From Rheinheimera pacifica (GTDB taxonomy: Bacteria; Pseudomonadota; Gammaproteobacteria; Enterobacterales; Alteromonadaceae): a DNA stretch of 64,000 nt. Location: assembly GCF_024809855.1 (NCBI RefSeq), contig NZ_JANUEM010000003.1:124001-188000 (forward strand). Reading direction: 5' to 3'. The notes below the pieces were generated by a model that saw only the letters and a program-made list of their open reading frames with translations, was not told the origin of the DNA and did not search any database. The translations under genes and the position numbers were made by a program. Positions 29,349 to 38,040 of the stretch are shown here, in pieces; position 1 is the first letter of the stretch; each line of letters opens with the position of its first letter.

Positions 29349-32300
29349 GTGCTACATGCTATGTTATTGCCAATGTTTAACAGCACAGCAGTAACTATGA
29401 GCGGCACCTTTTTCTTCGGCGACTGGCAGGTTGAGCCTGCAGCCAATACATTACGGCGTGGTAAGTTGCTGCAGCAGCTTGAGCCCAAAGCCATGGACGT
29501 ACTGGTATTGCTATGTAAGCACAGTGGTGAAGTGTTAAGCAGTGATGATATTGTCAGCCAATGCTGGCCCGATACCGACACCGGCGATAATCCGCTGCAT
29601 AAAACCATTAATCAGCTGCGCCGGGCGCTGGGCGATACGGCAACCCGCTCCAGCTATATCGAAACTATTCGCAAGCGTGGCTACCGCACGCTGGCTGAGG
29701 TGCGCTTTCCACTGGGGCAGGAACAAAGCGCCCAACCGCAAAGCTGGCAGGGTGGTTCGCCATTTCCGGGGTTACAGGCTTATGATGCCCGTTACGCCAA
29801 AGTATTTTTTGGCCGCGGTGTACAAATTGACACCTTATTACAACGTATAGCGCAGCAGGTGCAATATGGCCGGGCTTTTTGTTTACTGCTTGGCCCAAGT
29901 GGCAGTGGTAAATCGTCGTTAATTAATGCCGGTGTTATGCCCAACCTGATGCAAAGTGGCGGCTACAACGGTATCCAGGTTATGGATTGTACCAGCCTGG
30001 ATTTGGCCGACGTTGCGCAGCAGCAGCTATTCAGCAGCCTGGCCAGCGCGTTGCTGGACTGGGAGCTGGCCGGTACACCGGTATTTGACGGTGAAAGCGC
30101 TGACAGCCTGGCACAGCGGTTGTTGTATAGCCCGGAGCAGGTATTACAACAATGTCGTACTGAGCTAACACAGCAAAGCCAGAGCCGCCAGCGTTTCGCT
30201 TTGTTTGTTGATCGGCTGGAAGTATTGCTGTCATCCCCGCTGTTTAGCACCGATGAGCGTAAAACCTTTGTCGATTTACTCGAACTGTTCGCGAACTCCG
30301 ACGCAGTGTTGGTATTAAGTGCCTGCCGTAATGAGTTTTACCCCTCACTGGTGGCTTACCCCAGCCTGATGGCAGGTAAGGGCCGTGGCGCCCATTTCGA
30401 CTTAGCCCCTCCGGGCCGTGCTGAGCTGCTGCAGATGATCCGTTTACCGGCACTGGCGGCAAATTTAAGCTGGGACACTGATCCAGACACCGCTACACCA
30501 CTGGACGAAATGTTGTGCAGCGAAGCGGCCAGTAACCCGGATGCACTGCCAATGCTACAGTACACCCTGCAGGAGCTGTATTTGCAGCGCAGCAAAGATA
30601 ACCGCTTGCTGGTGTCGGTATATAAAGCGCTGGGCGGTATTGAAGGCGCCATTGGTAAAAATGCCGAGCAAGCGATTAAGCAACTGACAACCGCGCAAAA
30701 AGCCAGCTTACCGCGGGTGCTGTCGTTGCTGGTTACCCTGCGGGAAGACGAGCAAACCATTACTAGCCGCAGTGGGCGTGTGCAGCAACTGCAAACCGAC
30801 GACGAGCGTATGCTGGTAAAAACTATGGTAGAGCATCGCTTGTTTGTGTCACACCTGCAAAATGGCGAGCCCTGTTTTAGCATAGCGCATGAAGCGCTGC
30901 TGCGCCGCTGGCCAAGGGCGACGGCCTGGATCACTGAGCACCACGACAGTTTAAGCGTTAAAAGCCGCTTACATCACTTAACCAACCGCTGGCAGGCTGA
31001 GGGTAAAAACAGTGCTTATTTGCTGGCAGAAGGTAAACCGCTGCAAGAAGCTCTGCTGCTGGCAAACAACCGTTTATTTCAGCTCGATGCAGAAGAAAGC
31101 TGCTTTATTCAGGCTTCAGCGAAAAAAGCCCGCATGCTGCGCTGGGGCCGACGAATGACTGTCGCATTATTGTGTGTCCTAACCTTTACTGCGGTAATGA
31201 TGAGTTTCAAAAGTTTTGAAGCCGAGCAGCAAGCCCAGCAAAAGCGGCTGGCGGCAGAAAACCTGCTGGGTTTTATGGTGGGTGAGTTCGCCGATAAACT
31301 GCGCAGTATAGGCCGGATGGATTTACTTGATGGTATCAGCAATAAAGCGTTGGAGTATTTTAGTGATCTGTCCGACGAAGAAGAAAATCAGTTTAATTTT
31401 GACGCCCGCTTCCAGCATGGTCAAACACTTGCAGCTATGGGAGAAGTGGCATACTCGCGGGATAAACTGGACGAAGCTCATGCCGCGCTTCAGGCCAGCC
31501 AGTATAAGCTATTGCCGTTATTGGGACAGCAACCAGATAACCTTGCATTGTTAAAGACCTTAGGTGCAAATGCTTTTTGGCTTGGGCAGCTTAAGTACGA
31601 TAAAAGTGACTGGGCCGGTTCAAGACCATTGTTTGAGCAGTACCTTAGTTATAGCCAGCAAATGTACGATATAGCACCTGACGATAAAGATGCACTGATG
31701 GAGTTGTCTTACGCTCATAATACGCTGGGCTCGGTGTCGATGAAGCAACAAAATTTTGTTGCAGCCCAGCAGGATTTTGAAAAATCGCTACAGCTTAAGT
31801 TGTTGGCACTAGCCAAAGAACCTGATAACAATCAATTGCTGGCAGATGTCGCTAATGCCAGATCCTGGCTGGCCAGCGCTGCACTAGCAAATGGCGCACT
31901 ACAGGAAGTTATTGGCATCCATGAGGATATTCAGAGCAGCTTGGCAGCAGTACCAGCTATCAAGCAAGACTCCTATCTTACAGAGACACTAGCCATTAGT
32001 TATCATCAGTCATCTCTGTTACTACAGCATCGTAATCAAAATACAAATGCCAGAAAAAAAGCCGAATTAGCTTATGAATTATTAACCGAACTTATTCGCA
32101 CAGATCCAGACAATCAAACATGGCGCATACAGTTGTATCAGATTAAGTTTATTTTGCTCAAACTGCAACCAGTGAATGAAGAGGTCGCCTATAGGCAGGA
32201 TCCTGATTTGCTGATGCAAGCCCTGCGGCAGGATAAGAATAGTTTTGTTAGTAGCCCACGCTCACAGGTATTAGAACCCTTGTTACAACAGGCAATAATC

Positions 32301-32654
32301 CGTTATTTTTTGCAGCGTGATATTAAAGGTCAATTGAGTAGCCATATTAAGGCGGTTGACACTACTTTGTCTCAGCTACAAACTGAATATCCTGATAATC
32401 TGCAATATAAAGGTTGGTATGCAGAATTACATTTGCTCAAAGCTTTGTATTATAAGCAGGATGATAAATTAGATATGATGCAGCAAGCCTGTGAGCTAGC
32501 TCGGCAGGTGTTACAGCCAATTCAGGCTATCAATAAAGAGCCGCGCTATATCGCTCCATATGTAACTTCGCTGCAATGCTTAGGGCAGCTCAGTGAGTAT
32601 GCAGATTTGCTTGCCTTAGTTGCAGCAGAAGGGATCGCTTCAACGGATTTTTAA
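29349..32654 (+). CDS. Winged-helix / STAND-type ATPase / transmembrane / TPR signalling protein
   Basis: 1101 residues from ATG 29349; in-frame ATGs at 29361, 29373 and 29397 are equally possible because none has a clear ribosome site. Domains in order: an OmpR/CadC-like winged helix (about 18-118; [20 protein letters not shown] and [10 protein letters not shown]), the STAND entry motif [10 protein letters not shown] with FFGR (137-155), Walker [10 protein letters not shown] (182-190), a Walker-B-like ALFVDRLE (Asp288, Glu291), and a helical arm. One membrane segment (about 602-620; [20 protein letters not shown]) leads to a TPR-like repeat region to the end. I infer a membrane-tethered transcription regulator with a nucleotide switch. 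The 3' third is visibly more AT-rich than the 5' part. The DP-EP gene follows after 26 bases. Confidence 0.88.
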   Translation: MLHAMLLPMFNSTAVTMSGTFFFGDWQVEPAANTLRRGKLLQQLEPKAMDVLVLLCKHSGEVLSSDDIVSQCWPDTDTGDNPLHKTINQLRRALGDTATRSSYIETIRKRGYRTLAEVRFPLGQEQSAQPQSWQGGSPFPGLQAYDARYAKVFFGRGVQIDTLLQRIAQQVQYGRAFCLLLGPSGSGKSSLINAGVMPNLMQSGGYNGIQVMDCTSLDLADVAQQQLFSSLASALLDWELAGTPVFDGESADSLAQRLLYSPEQVLQQCRTELTQQSQSRQRFALFVDRLEVLLSSPLFSTDERKTFVDLLELFANSDAVLVLSACRNEFYPSLVAYPSLMAGKGRGAHFDLAPPGRAELLQMIRLPALAANLSWDTDPDTATPLDEMLCSEAASNPDALPMLQYTLQELYLQRSKDNRLLVSVYKALGGIEGAIGKNAEQAIKQLTTAQKASLPRVLSLLVTLREDEQTITSRSGRVQQLQTDDERMLVKTMVEHRLFVSHLQNGEPCFSIAHEALLRRWPRATAWITEHHDSLSVKSRLHHLTNRWQAEGKNSAYLLAEGKPLQEALLLANNRLFQLDAEESCFIQASAKKARMLRWGRRMTVALLCVLTFTAVMMSFKSFEAEQQAQQKRLAAENLLGFMVGEFADKLRSIGRMDLLDGISNKALEYFSDLSDEEENQFNFDARFQHGQTLAAMGEVAYSRDKLDEAHAALQASQYKLLPLLGQQPDNLALLKTLGANAFWLGQLKYDKSDWAGSRPLFEQYLSYSQQMYDIAPDDKDALMELSYAHNTLGSVSMKQQNFVAAQQDFEKSLQLKLLALAKEPDNNQLLADVANARSWLASAALANGALQEVIGIHEDIQSSLAAVPAIKQDSYLTETLAISYHQSSLLLQHRNQNTNARKKAELAYELLTELIRTDPDNQTWRIQLYQIKFILLKLQPVNEEVAYRQDPDLLMQALRQDKNSFVSSPRSQVLEPLLQQAIIRYFLQRDIKGQLSSHIKAVDTTLSQLQTEYPDNLQYKGWYAELHLLKALYYKQDDKLDMMQQACELARQVLQPIQAINKEPRYIAPYVTSLQCLGQLSEYADLLALVAAEGIASTDF

Positions 32655-32680
32655 CCAAACGTAGAATAGGAATAATAACA

Positions 32681-33058
32681 ATGGCATCAACTCAAAACAG
32701 CGCAACTTTCCTTCAGGTAATCGTAGATCTGGAAAACGGTGAACCGGTATTTAGTTATAAAAACTCAGCAGGTGAGCCGTGCAGTGGTGATGTGACTGTA
32801 ACAGAAGCCAGTACAGTTACTTATCAACTTACAGATAATACAGGTAAAGGACTTAAATTTACTGGTGTTGGTTTTTTAACACCTTTCGACGGTATCGTAG
32901 ACGCGGTTACGGTGAGTAGTGATGGTCAACTGGTACAAATTGTTGACCTTGATAAAACCGAAGGACAAACCAAGTTTCAGTTTGTATTGAGTAATGCAAC
33001 AAATACATTGCTGGTACTAAGCCCAGATCCTGAAATTAAAAACCGCCCGAATAATTAA
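32681..33058 (+). CDS. DP-EP (DUF1888) family self-cleaving protein
   Basis: 125-residue beta-rich protein with no signal peptide. Length and key positions match the structurally studied Shewanella oneidensis SO1698: Asp116-Pro117 in SPDPEIKN, the site where the homologue cuts itself into 1-116 and 117-125, and Lys98 in GQTKFQF, whose side chain was seen covalently joined to Asp116. The numbering is identical here without gaps, which makes the family call secure. No cellular function is established. An AGGAAT-type ribosome site precedes the ATG. It follows the winged-helix/STAND gene by 26 bases and ends at a strong terminator, so the two probably form one operon. Confidence 0.9.
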   Translation: MASTQNSATFLQVIVDLENGEPVFSYKNSAGEPCSGDVTVTEASTVTYQLTDNTGKGLKFTGVGFLTPFDGIVDAVTVSSDGQLVQIVDLDKTEGQTKFQFVLSNATNTLLVLSPDPEIKNRPNN

Positions 33059-33096
33059 AATTTAAACTTAGTCAGTATGTATAAATCTAGGTATCG

Positions 33097-33118
33097 AAAG
33101 CCCCGTAAGGGGCTTTTT
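33097..33118 (+). terminator. Terminator after the DP-EP gene
   Basis: AAAGCCCC (33097-33104), GTAA loop, GGGGCTTTTT (33109-33118). It isolates the STAND/DP-EP pair from the diguanylate cyclase downstream. Confidence 0.93.
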
Positions 33119-33224
33119 AGTCTTTTAAAATCAATAGATTAAATCAGAAGGTTGTCAGAAGGTTGTTTATATAGATAAAGGTTAAAGTTTGCTGCAGATA
33201 AGCCAACTGTAGCGGGATAACCTG

Positions 33225-34199
33225 ATGACAAATTCACAGCGCAAAAATGAACTTCGGCCTTTGGCTCTGAATGATGACAGCTTATGGTCTGATGATGGCT
33301 GCAAAGAATTGTCACCGGGAATGGAAGTAGGCAGCTTTATTCAGTATCTGGCTGAAGCTGTATTGGTAGTTAGCCCGGACGGCGTTATCGAGTGCGCCAA
33401 TGCCAAGGCGGCGTTATTACTTAATTGTGTAGATAAACCACTGATTGGCCAGCAGTGGCCGGAATTTTTAATGGGCCGCTGCCAGCAGCAGTATCAGGGC
33501 CTGGTAAAAATGGTGGCTAAACGGGTATTGTCTCTACAGGCTGGCCCTACTGAAATGGCACTGCGCTGTGCCGATGGTGAGGTAAAAGATATTGAGCTGT
33601 CGGTATCGTTTTTACCTGAACCAGAAGCGCATCTGGTGCTGGTAATGCGTGACCTTACACGCTACAAAGCCGAATATGAAAAACTGCGCCTGCAGGCCTC
33701 AACAGATGCGTTAACCGGCCTGGCTAACCGCCGTGCTTTTGATGAACAGTTGTTACAGCAGTGGCAGCAGTGCACCGCTGCCAGACGGCCCCTGAGTGTG
33801 GTGATTATCGATATCGACTTTTTTAAACAGTTTAACGATCGCCACGGTCATATTCAGGGCGATGCCTGTCTGCGTAAAGTGGCGGGTGCCATAGTGCAAG
33901 CCATGCCGGTAGATGCCAAACTGGCGGCGCGTTACGGCGGCGAAGAGTTTGCACTAATATTGCCGTATCACAACGAAATTATGGCGCTACAGGTTGCCCG
34001 CGATGTACAGCAGGCGGTACGCCAGCTGCAATTTACTGATGCAGGCTTACCTGCCGCGTTAACGGTGTCAGTAAGCCAGGGTATTGCCACTGAAATTAAC
34101 GGCCAGTACCGTACCAGCATGGCATTGCTGTGCGCCGCCGATACGGCATTGTACCGTGCCAAAGCCGATGGCCGTGATTGTATTAATGCCAGTTGTTAA
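33225..34199 (+). CDS. PAS-GGDEF diguanylate cyclase
   Basis: 324 residues, no membrane segment. A PAS-like sensor (about 40-145; QYLAEAVLVVSPDGVIECANAK) is followed by a GGDEF domain starting STDALTGLANRRAFDEQL. The active site is RYGGEEFALIL, so synthesis of cyclic di-GMP is expected. The RxxD product-inhibition site normally found five residues before GGEEF is absent (VDAK there). Its stop overlaps the convergent thioesterase stop by 4 bases. The sensory ligand is unknown. Confidence 0.92.
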   Translation: MTNSQRKNELRPLALNDDSLWSDDGCKELSPGMEVGSFIQYLAEAVLVVSPDGVIECANAKAALLLNCVDKPLIGQQWPEFLMGRCQQQYQGLVKMVAKRVLSLQAGPTEMALRCADGEVKDIELSVSFLPEPEAHLVLVMRDLTRYKAEYEKLRLQASTDALTGLANRRAFDEQLLQQWQQCTAARRPLSVVIIDIDFFKQFNDRHGHIQGDACLRKVAGAIVQAMPVDAKLAARYGGEEFALILPYHNEIMALQVARDVQQAVRQLQFTDAGLPAALTVSVSQGIATEINGQYRTSMALLCAADTALYRAKADGRDCINASC

Positions 34200-34990
34200 G
34201 CAAACACAGCAACAGTCTGGCGGCTGATAGCTGCCAGCTTACAGTCTGGTTGCCATAGTTTTGCCGCAATATGGTGGTAGCCATCGGCACCATATTCAAT
34301 TTCTGCCAGATAACGCCACCAGTCGGTATTGTTAAAAGACAAGTCATGGGCAATAAATTCAATGGTCCAGGTTAGTGAGCTGGCAGGTGCAGGCTGATTA
34401 AGCAGCGTAAGGCTTACCGGTGGCCAGGCGTCAACCAGTGCCAACAGCTCCAGAATACCGGCCTGCTTGCTCTCGTTGCCAGCCATACGAATATCACCAC
34501 CCAGCTCACGCACCTTACTGGCACTGAACGGCAGTTGCCCCCGAGCTATATGATAATCAAAGTGCAGGGTAAATTCCGGTGCCGGGCCTTGTTTTGGCAA
34601 CACCTGTACAGGCTGTGCGGGCCACTGCGGCGCGGTGTCCGCTGCAAGCTGATGGGCTGATGGGCGCGCGGTGCCAAAGCTCGCCAGCAGCATCAATGCA
34701 ACCTGGCCATCCTGTTCAATTTCAACCTGGGCCTGAATAACCGACTTACCCTGACGTAATATACGCCGCTGTGCCTTGGCTTTACCGGCATTTAACGGTG
34801 CTACAAAAGACACCGACACTGAACGCAGCGGCATTGCCTCTGGTATCACCGGCAGTAAGTGCGCCATGGCCAGTGCAGCAGCCATACCGCCAAATACCGC
34901 CCGGCCCTGGCCCCATTGTGTGGGTACCTCAATGATAACGCTATCCGGTTTATCCGCGCCAAACTGCTGCATTACCTGAGAAAAATGCAT
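34196..34990 (-). CDS. TesB-like acyl-CoA thioesterase, double hotdog
   Basis: 264 residues with GGAG 8 bases before ATG 34990. The N-terminal hotdog domain has GQGRAVFGGMAAALAMAH and PLRSVSVSFVAPLNAGKA. The second hotdog includes LRELGGDIRMAG-type sequence and ends with EIEYGADGYHHIAAKLW. The family hydrolyses acyl-CoA, but the chain-length preference is not readable. The TauE-type permease gene lies 36 bases upstream on the same strand and may be cotranscribed. Confidence 0.85.
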   Translation of the reverse strand: MHFSQVMQQFGADKPDSVIIEVPTQWGQGRAVFGGMAAALAMAHLLPVIPEAMPLRSVSVSFVAPLNAGKAKAQRRILRQGKSVIQAQVEIEQDGQVALMLLASFGTARPSAHQLAADTAPQWPAQPVQVLPKQGPAPEFTLHFDYHIARGQLPFSASKVRELGGDIRMAGNESKQAGILELLALVDAWPPVSLTLLNQPAPASSLTWTIEFIAHDLSFNNTDWWRYLAEIEYGADGYHHIAAKLWQPDCKLAAISRQTVAVFA

Positions 34991-35026
34991 TTAAATACTC
35001 CGCATAAAATATAACGATTAACTCTG

Positions 35027-35830
35027 TCAGTGTGCCAGCACAGACCAGAGCATTTTAAGGCTCAGCAACATCAGTAATACACCAAATACCCGTTTTAATG
35101 TGACTACCGGTAATTTATGTGCCAGTTTGGCACCAAGCGGAGCGCTGATAAAACTGGCTGCCGACATTAACAGCACACCGGGTAAATACACCAGGCCAAC
35201 AGCATAGGGTAAATCCAGCCCCGGCTGGCTGTTAAGCATGTAGCCTGCAGTGCCAGCAATTGAAATAGGCAAACCCACAGCAGCTGAGGTGCCAATGGCT
35301 TTTTTGATATCAATGCTGCGTGAGGTAAGGTAGGGCACCGTTAGCGAGCCTCCACCGATAGACACTATGGCAGATACCGCACCAATGCCGGTGCCAACCG
35401 CTACCAGCTCGGTTTTGGAGGCATGTTTTTCACCACCAGAGGGTTTTTTATTACGCAGCATATTTATGGCGACATAGCCCATAAACAAGGCGAAAAAAAT
35501 GGCCAGATATAACGAACTTACCTGGGCGGCCAGAAAGGTGGCTAGGAAGGTACCAAGAATGACACCCGGTGCCATCGTCTTTACCAGCGGCCATAGCACG
35601 CCGCCTTTGGCATGGTGCGCGCGCATACTGGAAACAGATGTCATAACAATAGCGGCCATTGATGTACCCAGCGCCAGATGCACTACATGCTCCGGTGCTA
35701 TACCCTGTGCCAGAAAAATACTGGTAAGCAGCGGCACCATGATACCGCCCCCACCTATGCCCAATAGCCCTGCCATAAAACCGGCAAAGCTGCCTAATAA
35801 TAAAAATGCTAATAACCACTCTACAGCCAT
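35027..35830 (-). CDS. TauE/SafE family membrane permease
   Basis: 267 residues, about eight membrane segments, AAGG ribosome site before ATG 35830. The duplicated family motif is visible near the N terminus (GFMAGLLGIGGGGIMVPLL) and in the second half (AVSAIVSIGGGSLTVPYLTS). PF01925 members export sulfite, sulfoacetate or other organosulfur anions or related small anions; the substrate is not clear from context. Confidence 0.9.
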   Translation of the reverse strand: MAVEWLLAFLLLGSFAGFMAGLLGIGGGGIMVPLLTSIFLAQGIAPEHVVHLALGTSMAAIVMTSVSSMRAHHAKGGVLWPLVKTMAPGVILGTFLATFLAAQVSSLYLAIFFALFMGYVAINMLRNKKPSGGEKHASKTELVAVGTGIGAVSAIVSIGGGSLTVPYLTSRSIDIKKAIGTSAAVGLPISIAGTAGYMLNSQPGLDLPYAVGLVYLPGVLLMSAASFISAPLGAKLAHKLPVVTLKRVFGVLLMLLSLKMLWSVLAH

Positions 35831-35973
35831 ACCAAACCTTCAATTATTGATGTAGTCGCTTAACGTTTTACGCTTTGGGAAGTGAACAAAACATCTTATC
35901 TGATCTGAAACCTGCTTGCAGAATACTTTTTGTCATAAATTTGCCTTACAGCCGTGTTATAACTGCGCCCGTT

Positions 35974-36456
35974 ATGAATAAATACTTATATTTTTTACGT
36001 CATGCTACTGCAGAAGTTATCCGGCCTAATCAGCTGGATATAGACCGCTGTCTGATAGAAAAAGGCCGTTTACAGGCACGCCGTGTGGCCGCCTTTATGC
36101 AGCGTCACAGCATTATTGTTGAAACAGTGCTTAGCAGCCCGTATCCAAGGGCCGTACAAACAGCAGCTATTGTCTGCAAAGAGGCCGGTTTTATCCCTGC
36201 CAGTGAGCAGGCCTGGCTGGCGCTGGAAACACCAACTGATATTGCTTATAACCATTTAACAGATCAACTCACAGCATTGCCTGTGCACAGCTTACTGGTG
36301 GGGCACGAGCCAGATTTCTCTGCACTGATAAGCAGCTTGCTGGGTAGCGACAAGCTATTGCTTAATATCCGTAAATCGTCATTAACCTGTATTGGTTTTT
36401 GCAGTGAAAGCAACCGTTTTGAATTACAGTGGTCAGTACCGGCGCGCTTTATGTAA
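35974..36456 (+). CDS. sixA: Phosphohistidine phosphatase SixA
   Basis: Start ATG 35974 gives 160 residues beginning MNKYLYFLRHATAE, the SixA start with the catalytic RHA motif; the 33-residue in-frame extension upstream is rejected. The second catalytic His is in LLVGHEPDFSALIS. SixA dephosphorylates histidine phosphocarriers such as ArcB or NPr. There is no ribosome site. A TATAAC box at 35958-35963 would place the transcript start only a few bases before the ATG, so the message may be nearly leaderless. Confidence 0.92.
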   Translation: MNKYLYFLRHATAEVIRPNQLDIDRCLIEKGRLQARRVAAFMQRHSIIVETVLSSPYPRAVQTAAIVCKEAGFIPASEQAWLALETPTDIAYNHLTDQLTALPVHSLLVGHEPDFSALISSLLGSDKLLLNIRKSSLTCIGFCSESNRFELQWSVPARFM

Positions 36457-36538
36457 TCGCTGCTGTTTGCTAACACAACGGTGTTGCCATTGGCCACACA
36501 GTGCGGCAAAGTAATTAAAACTCCTTATCCATGCGGTT

Positions 36539-36946
36539 ATGCAGCACTATTTATTTGTTTATGGCACCTTACGGCAAAACGCCAATCATCCTATGCACCA
36601 GCTACTGGCACAGCACAGCCGTTTTATTGGCAAAGCCCGTTATCAGGCCCAGTTGTATCGGATAGATTATTACCCCGGTGCAGTACCGTCGAATAACGTA
36701 GCCGATCAGGTAGTAGGGGAGCTGTATCAGCTGATACAGCCGGATCTTCTGCTACCTGAGCTGGATAATTACGAAGAATGCAGCTCTCGGTTTACACCGC
36801 CACACGAGTATCGGCGTGAACAGCAAAACATCACGCTGGATAACGGCTACAGTGTTGTCGCATGGGTCTATGTGTATAACCGCAACACCGACGGGCTGGC
36901 GTTAATTCACAGCGGCGATTTTCTGGCTGATCAAATCGCGCAGTAA
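36539..36946 (+). CDS. Gamma-glutamylcyclotransferase-like (AIG2/YtfP) protein
   Basis: 135 residues with the fold signature FVYGTLRQNANHPMH at the N terminus and the conserved catalytic-type Glu in LDNYEECSSRF. The family includes gamma-glutamylamine cyclotransferases acting on glutathione-derived or crosslink-derived peptides; bacterial YtfP-like members are largely untested. It lies between sixA and the higBA promoter. Confidence 0.88.
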   Translation: MQHYLFVYGTLRQNANHPMHQLLAQHSRFIGKARYQAQLYRIDYYPGAVPSNNVADQVVGELYQLIQPDLLLPELDNYEECSSRFTPPHEYRREQQNITLDNGYSVVAWVYVYNRNTDGLALIHSGDFLADQIAQ

Positions 36947-36960
36947 ATTTCACACTTAGT

Positions 36961-36990
36961 TTGATAAGTGTAAAGAAATGCTTTACACTT
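36961..36990 (+). promoter_or_regulatory. higBA promoter overlapped by a perfect operator palindrome
   Basis: TTGATA (36961-36966), 17 bases, TACACT (36984-36989) form a sigma70-type promoter. AAGTGTAAAG (36966-36975) and its exact inverse CTTTACACTT (36981-36990) overlay it with a 5-base spacer. A further ACACTTA at about 36952-36958 makes a second inverted pair with TAAGTGT. This is the expected geometry for autorepression by the HigA antitoxin. Confidence 0.75.
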
Positions 36991-37012
36991 TTGTCATTGA
37001 TGAGGGAGTAAC

Positions 37013-37321
37013 ATGGCGATAAAGAACTTTAAGCACAAAGGTCTGAAGAAGCTTTTTCTGCATGGCGACCATAGCGGTGTTCAACCAAAGCACGCTATAA
37101 AGCTTACGATAATTCTCGACGCCATCGCTGCATCACATCAACCAAGAGATTTACGGGCACTGTTTCAGGCAAAATTTGCGGAAAAAGTAGGTTCCGGAGC
37201 CGGTGTTTATTCGATTGAGGTTAACGGCAATTGGCGGGTGACGTTCGAACTGGAAGACGACGGTGCCATATTGCTGGATTACCGCGATTACCATGGTAAA
37301 CAAATTCGGGCGCAAAAATAG
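37013..37321 (+). CDS. higB: HigB-type toxin (RelE superfamily)
   Basis: 102 residues starting MAIKNFKHKGLKKLFLHGD, with GGGAG upstream. The HigB pattern is clear: LRALFQAKFAEKVGSGAGVYSIEVNGNWRVTFEL, then DYRDYHGK at the C terminus, where the His is a typical catalytic residue. HigB cuts translated mRNA on the ribosome. Toxin-first order with the antitoxin next is characteristic of higBA. Confidence 0.93.
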   Translation: MAIKNFKHKGLKKLFLHGDHSGVQPKHAIKLTIILDAIAASHQPRDLRALFQAKFAEKVGSGAGVYSIEVNGNWRVTFELEDDGAILLDYRDYHGKQIRAQK

Positions 37322-37355
37322 TTTGGTAAATGCGGATAAGAGTTTGGAGGATATG

Positions 37356-37655
37356 ATGGAAAAAATGACGCGTTGTCCCACGCATCCAGGGTTGATTTTT
37401 CGTATCCAGATCCTGGAAGAGAATGCTATATCGGTAACCAAAGCTGCCAAAGCACTGGGTGTTTCCCGCACTACTATGAGCAATTTTTGCCATGGTCATA
37501 TACCGTGTTCAGCTGATTTGGCGCAGCGTATCGCGCTGGCAACAGACAGTAATGTGGGATTATGGATTAATCTGCAGGCTAATTATGATGCTTGGCAGGC
37601 TGAACACGGCGAGCAGCCGGTAGTTGAAAAACTGATATTAAACAGCGCCGCCTGA
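37356..37655 (+). CDS. higA: HigA-type antitoxin
   Basis: Start ATG 37356 (MEKMTRCPTHPGLIFR) with GGAGG 5 bases upstream; an ATG 3 bases earlier is too close, and the longer frame overlapping higB is rejected. 99 residues. A helix-turn-helix is formed by SVTKAAKALGVSRTTMSNFCHG; the later segment GLWINLQANYDAWQAE is the usual HigA tail. It neutralises HigB and should bind the palindrome at 36966-36990. It begins 34 bases after higB. Confidence 0.93.
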   Translation: MEKMTRCPTHPGLIFRIQILEENAISVTKAAKALGVSRTTMSNFCHGHIPCSADLAQRIALATDSNVGLWINLQANYDAWQAEHGEQPVVEKLILNSAA

Positions 37656-37677
37656 ACGCTGTAATTAGGCGGATGTC

Positions 37678-38040
37678 TTGAGCATACTAAAGCAGCTGTT
37701 TCGTTGGCAAAAAGGCCGCCAGCAAAGCGGTTACGATAAAATGTTGCTGGCAGGCGCGTACTGGCCGCTAAAATTCGATTGTTACCTGCTGCGTTTTCCG
37801 CAAGGCTGCGAAGTGCCACCACATAAAGATGCTGTAAGCAGTGGCAGGCATTACCGTCTGAACGTTGTGCTTAAAAAAGCAAAAAAGGGCGGCGACTTTA
37901 TCTGCGCTACACCGATTTATCAGAACTCCCGCATTAAATTCTTTCGGCCCGATCTGTGCGAGCATGCAGTTACCCAAGTAGAGCAGGGCAGCCGCTATTT
38001 GCTCAGTGTTGGTTGGGTAAGGGGATACTTCGATGAATGA
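37678..38040 (+). CDS. Small 2OG-Fe(II) oxygenase, aspartyl-hydroxylase-like
   Basis: TTG start at 37678 with an AGGCGG ribosome site; 120 residues. The Fe(II)-binding triad is readable as His49-x-Asp51 (PPHKDAV) and His96 (CEHAVTQ), with Arg106 (SRYLLSVGW) placed to bind 2-oxoglutarate, in the jelly-roll pattern of the aspartyl/asparaginyl hydroxylase group. It is short for an enzyme of this fold and lacks extra domains. It starts 22 bases after higA, and the next gene overlaps it by 8 bases. The target is unknown; protein hydroxylation is one option. Confidence 0.75.
   Translation: MSILKQLFRWQKGRQQSGYDKMLLAGAYWPLKFDCYLLRFPQGCEVPPHKDAVSSGRHYRLNVVLKKAKKGGDFICATPIYQNSRIKFFRPDLCEHAVTQVEQGSRYLLSVGWVRGYFDE

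Noticed and set aside
29349-32654. STAND protein as an Avs-type antiviral effector
   Set aside because: It has a DNA-binding winged helix in place of a nuclease or other killing domain, plus a membrane segment; regulation fits better, though a defence role is not excluded.
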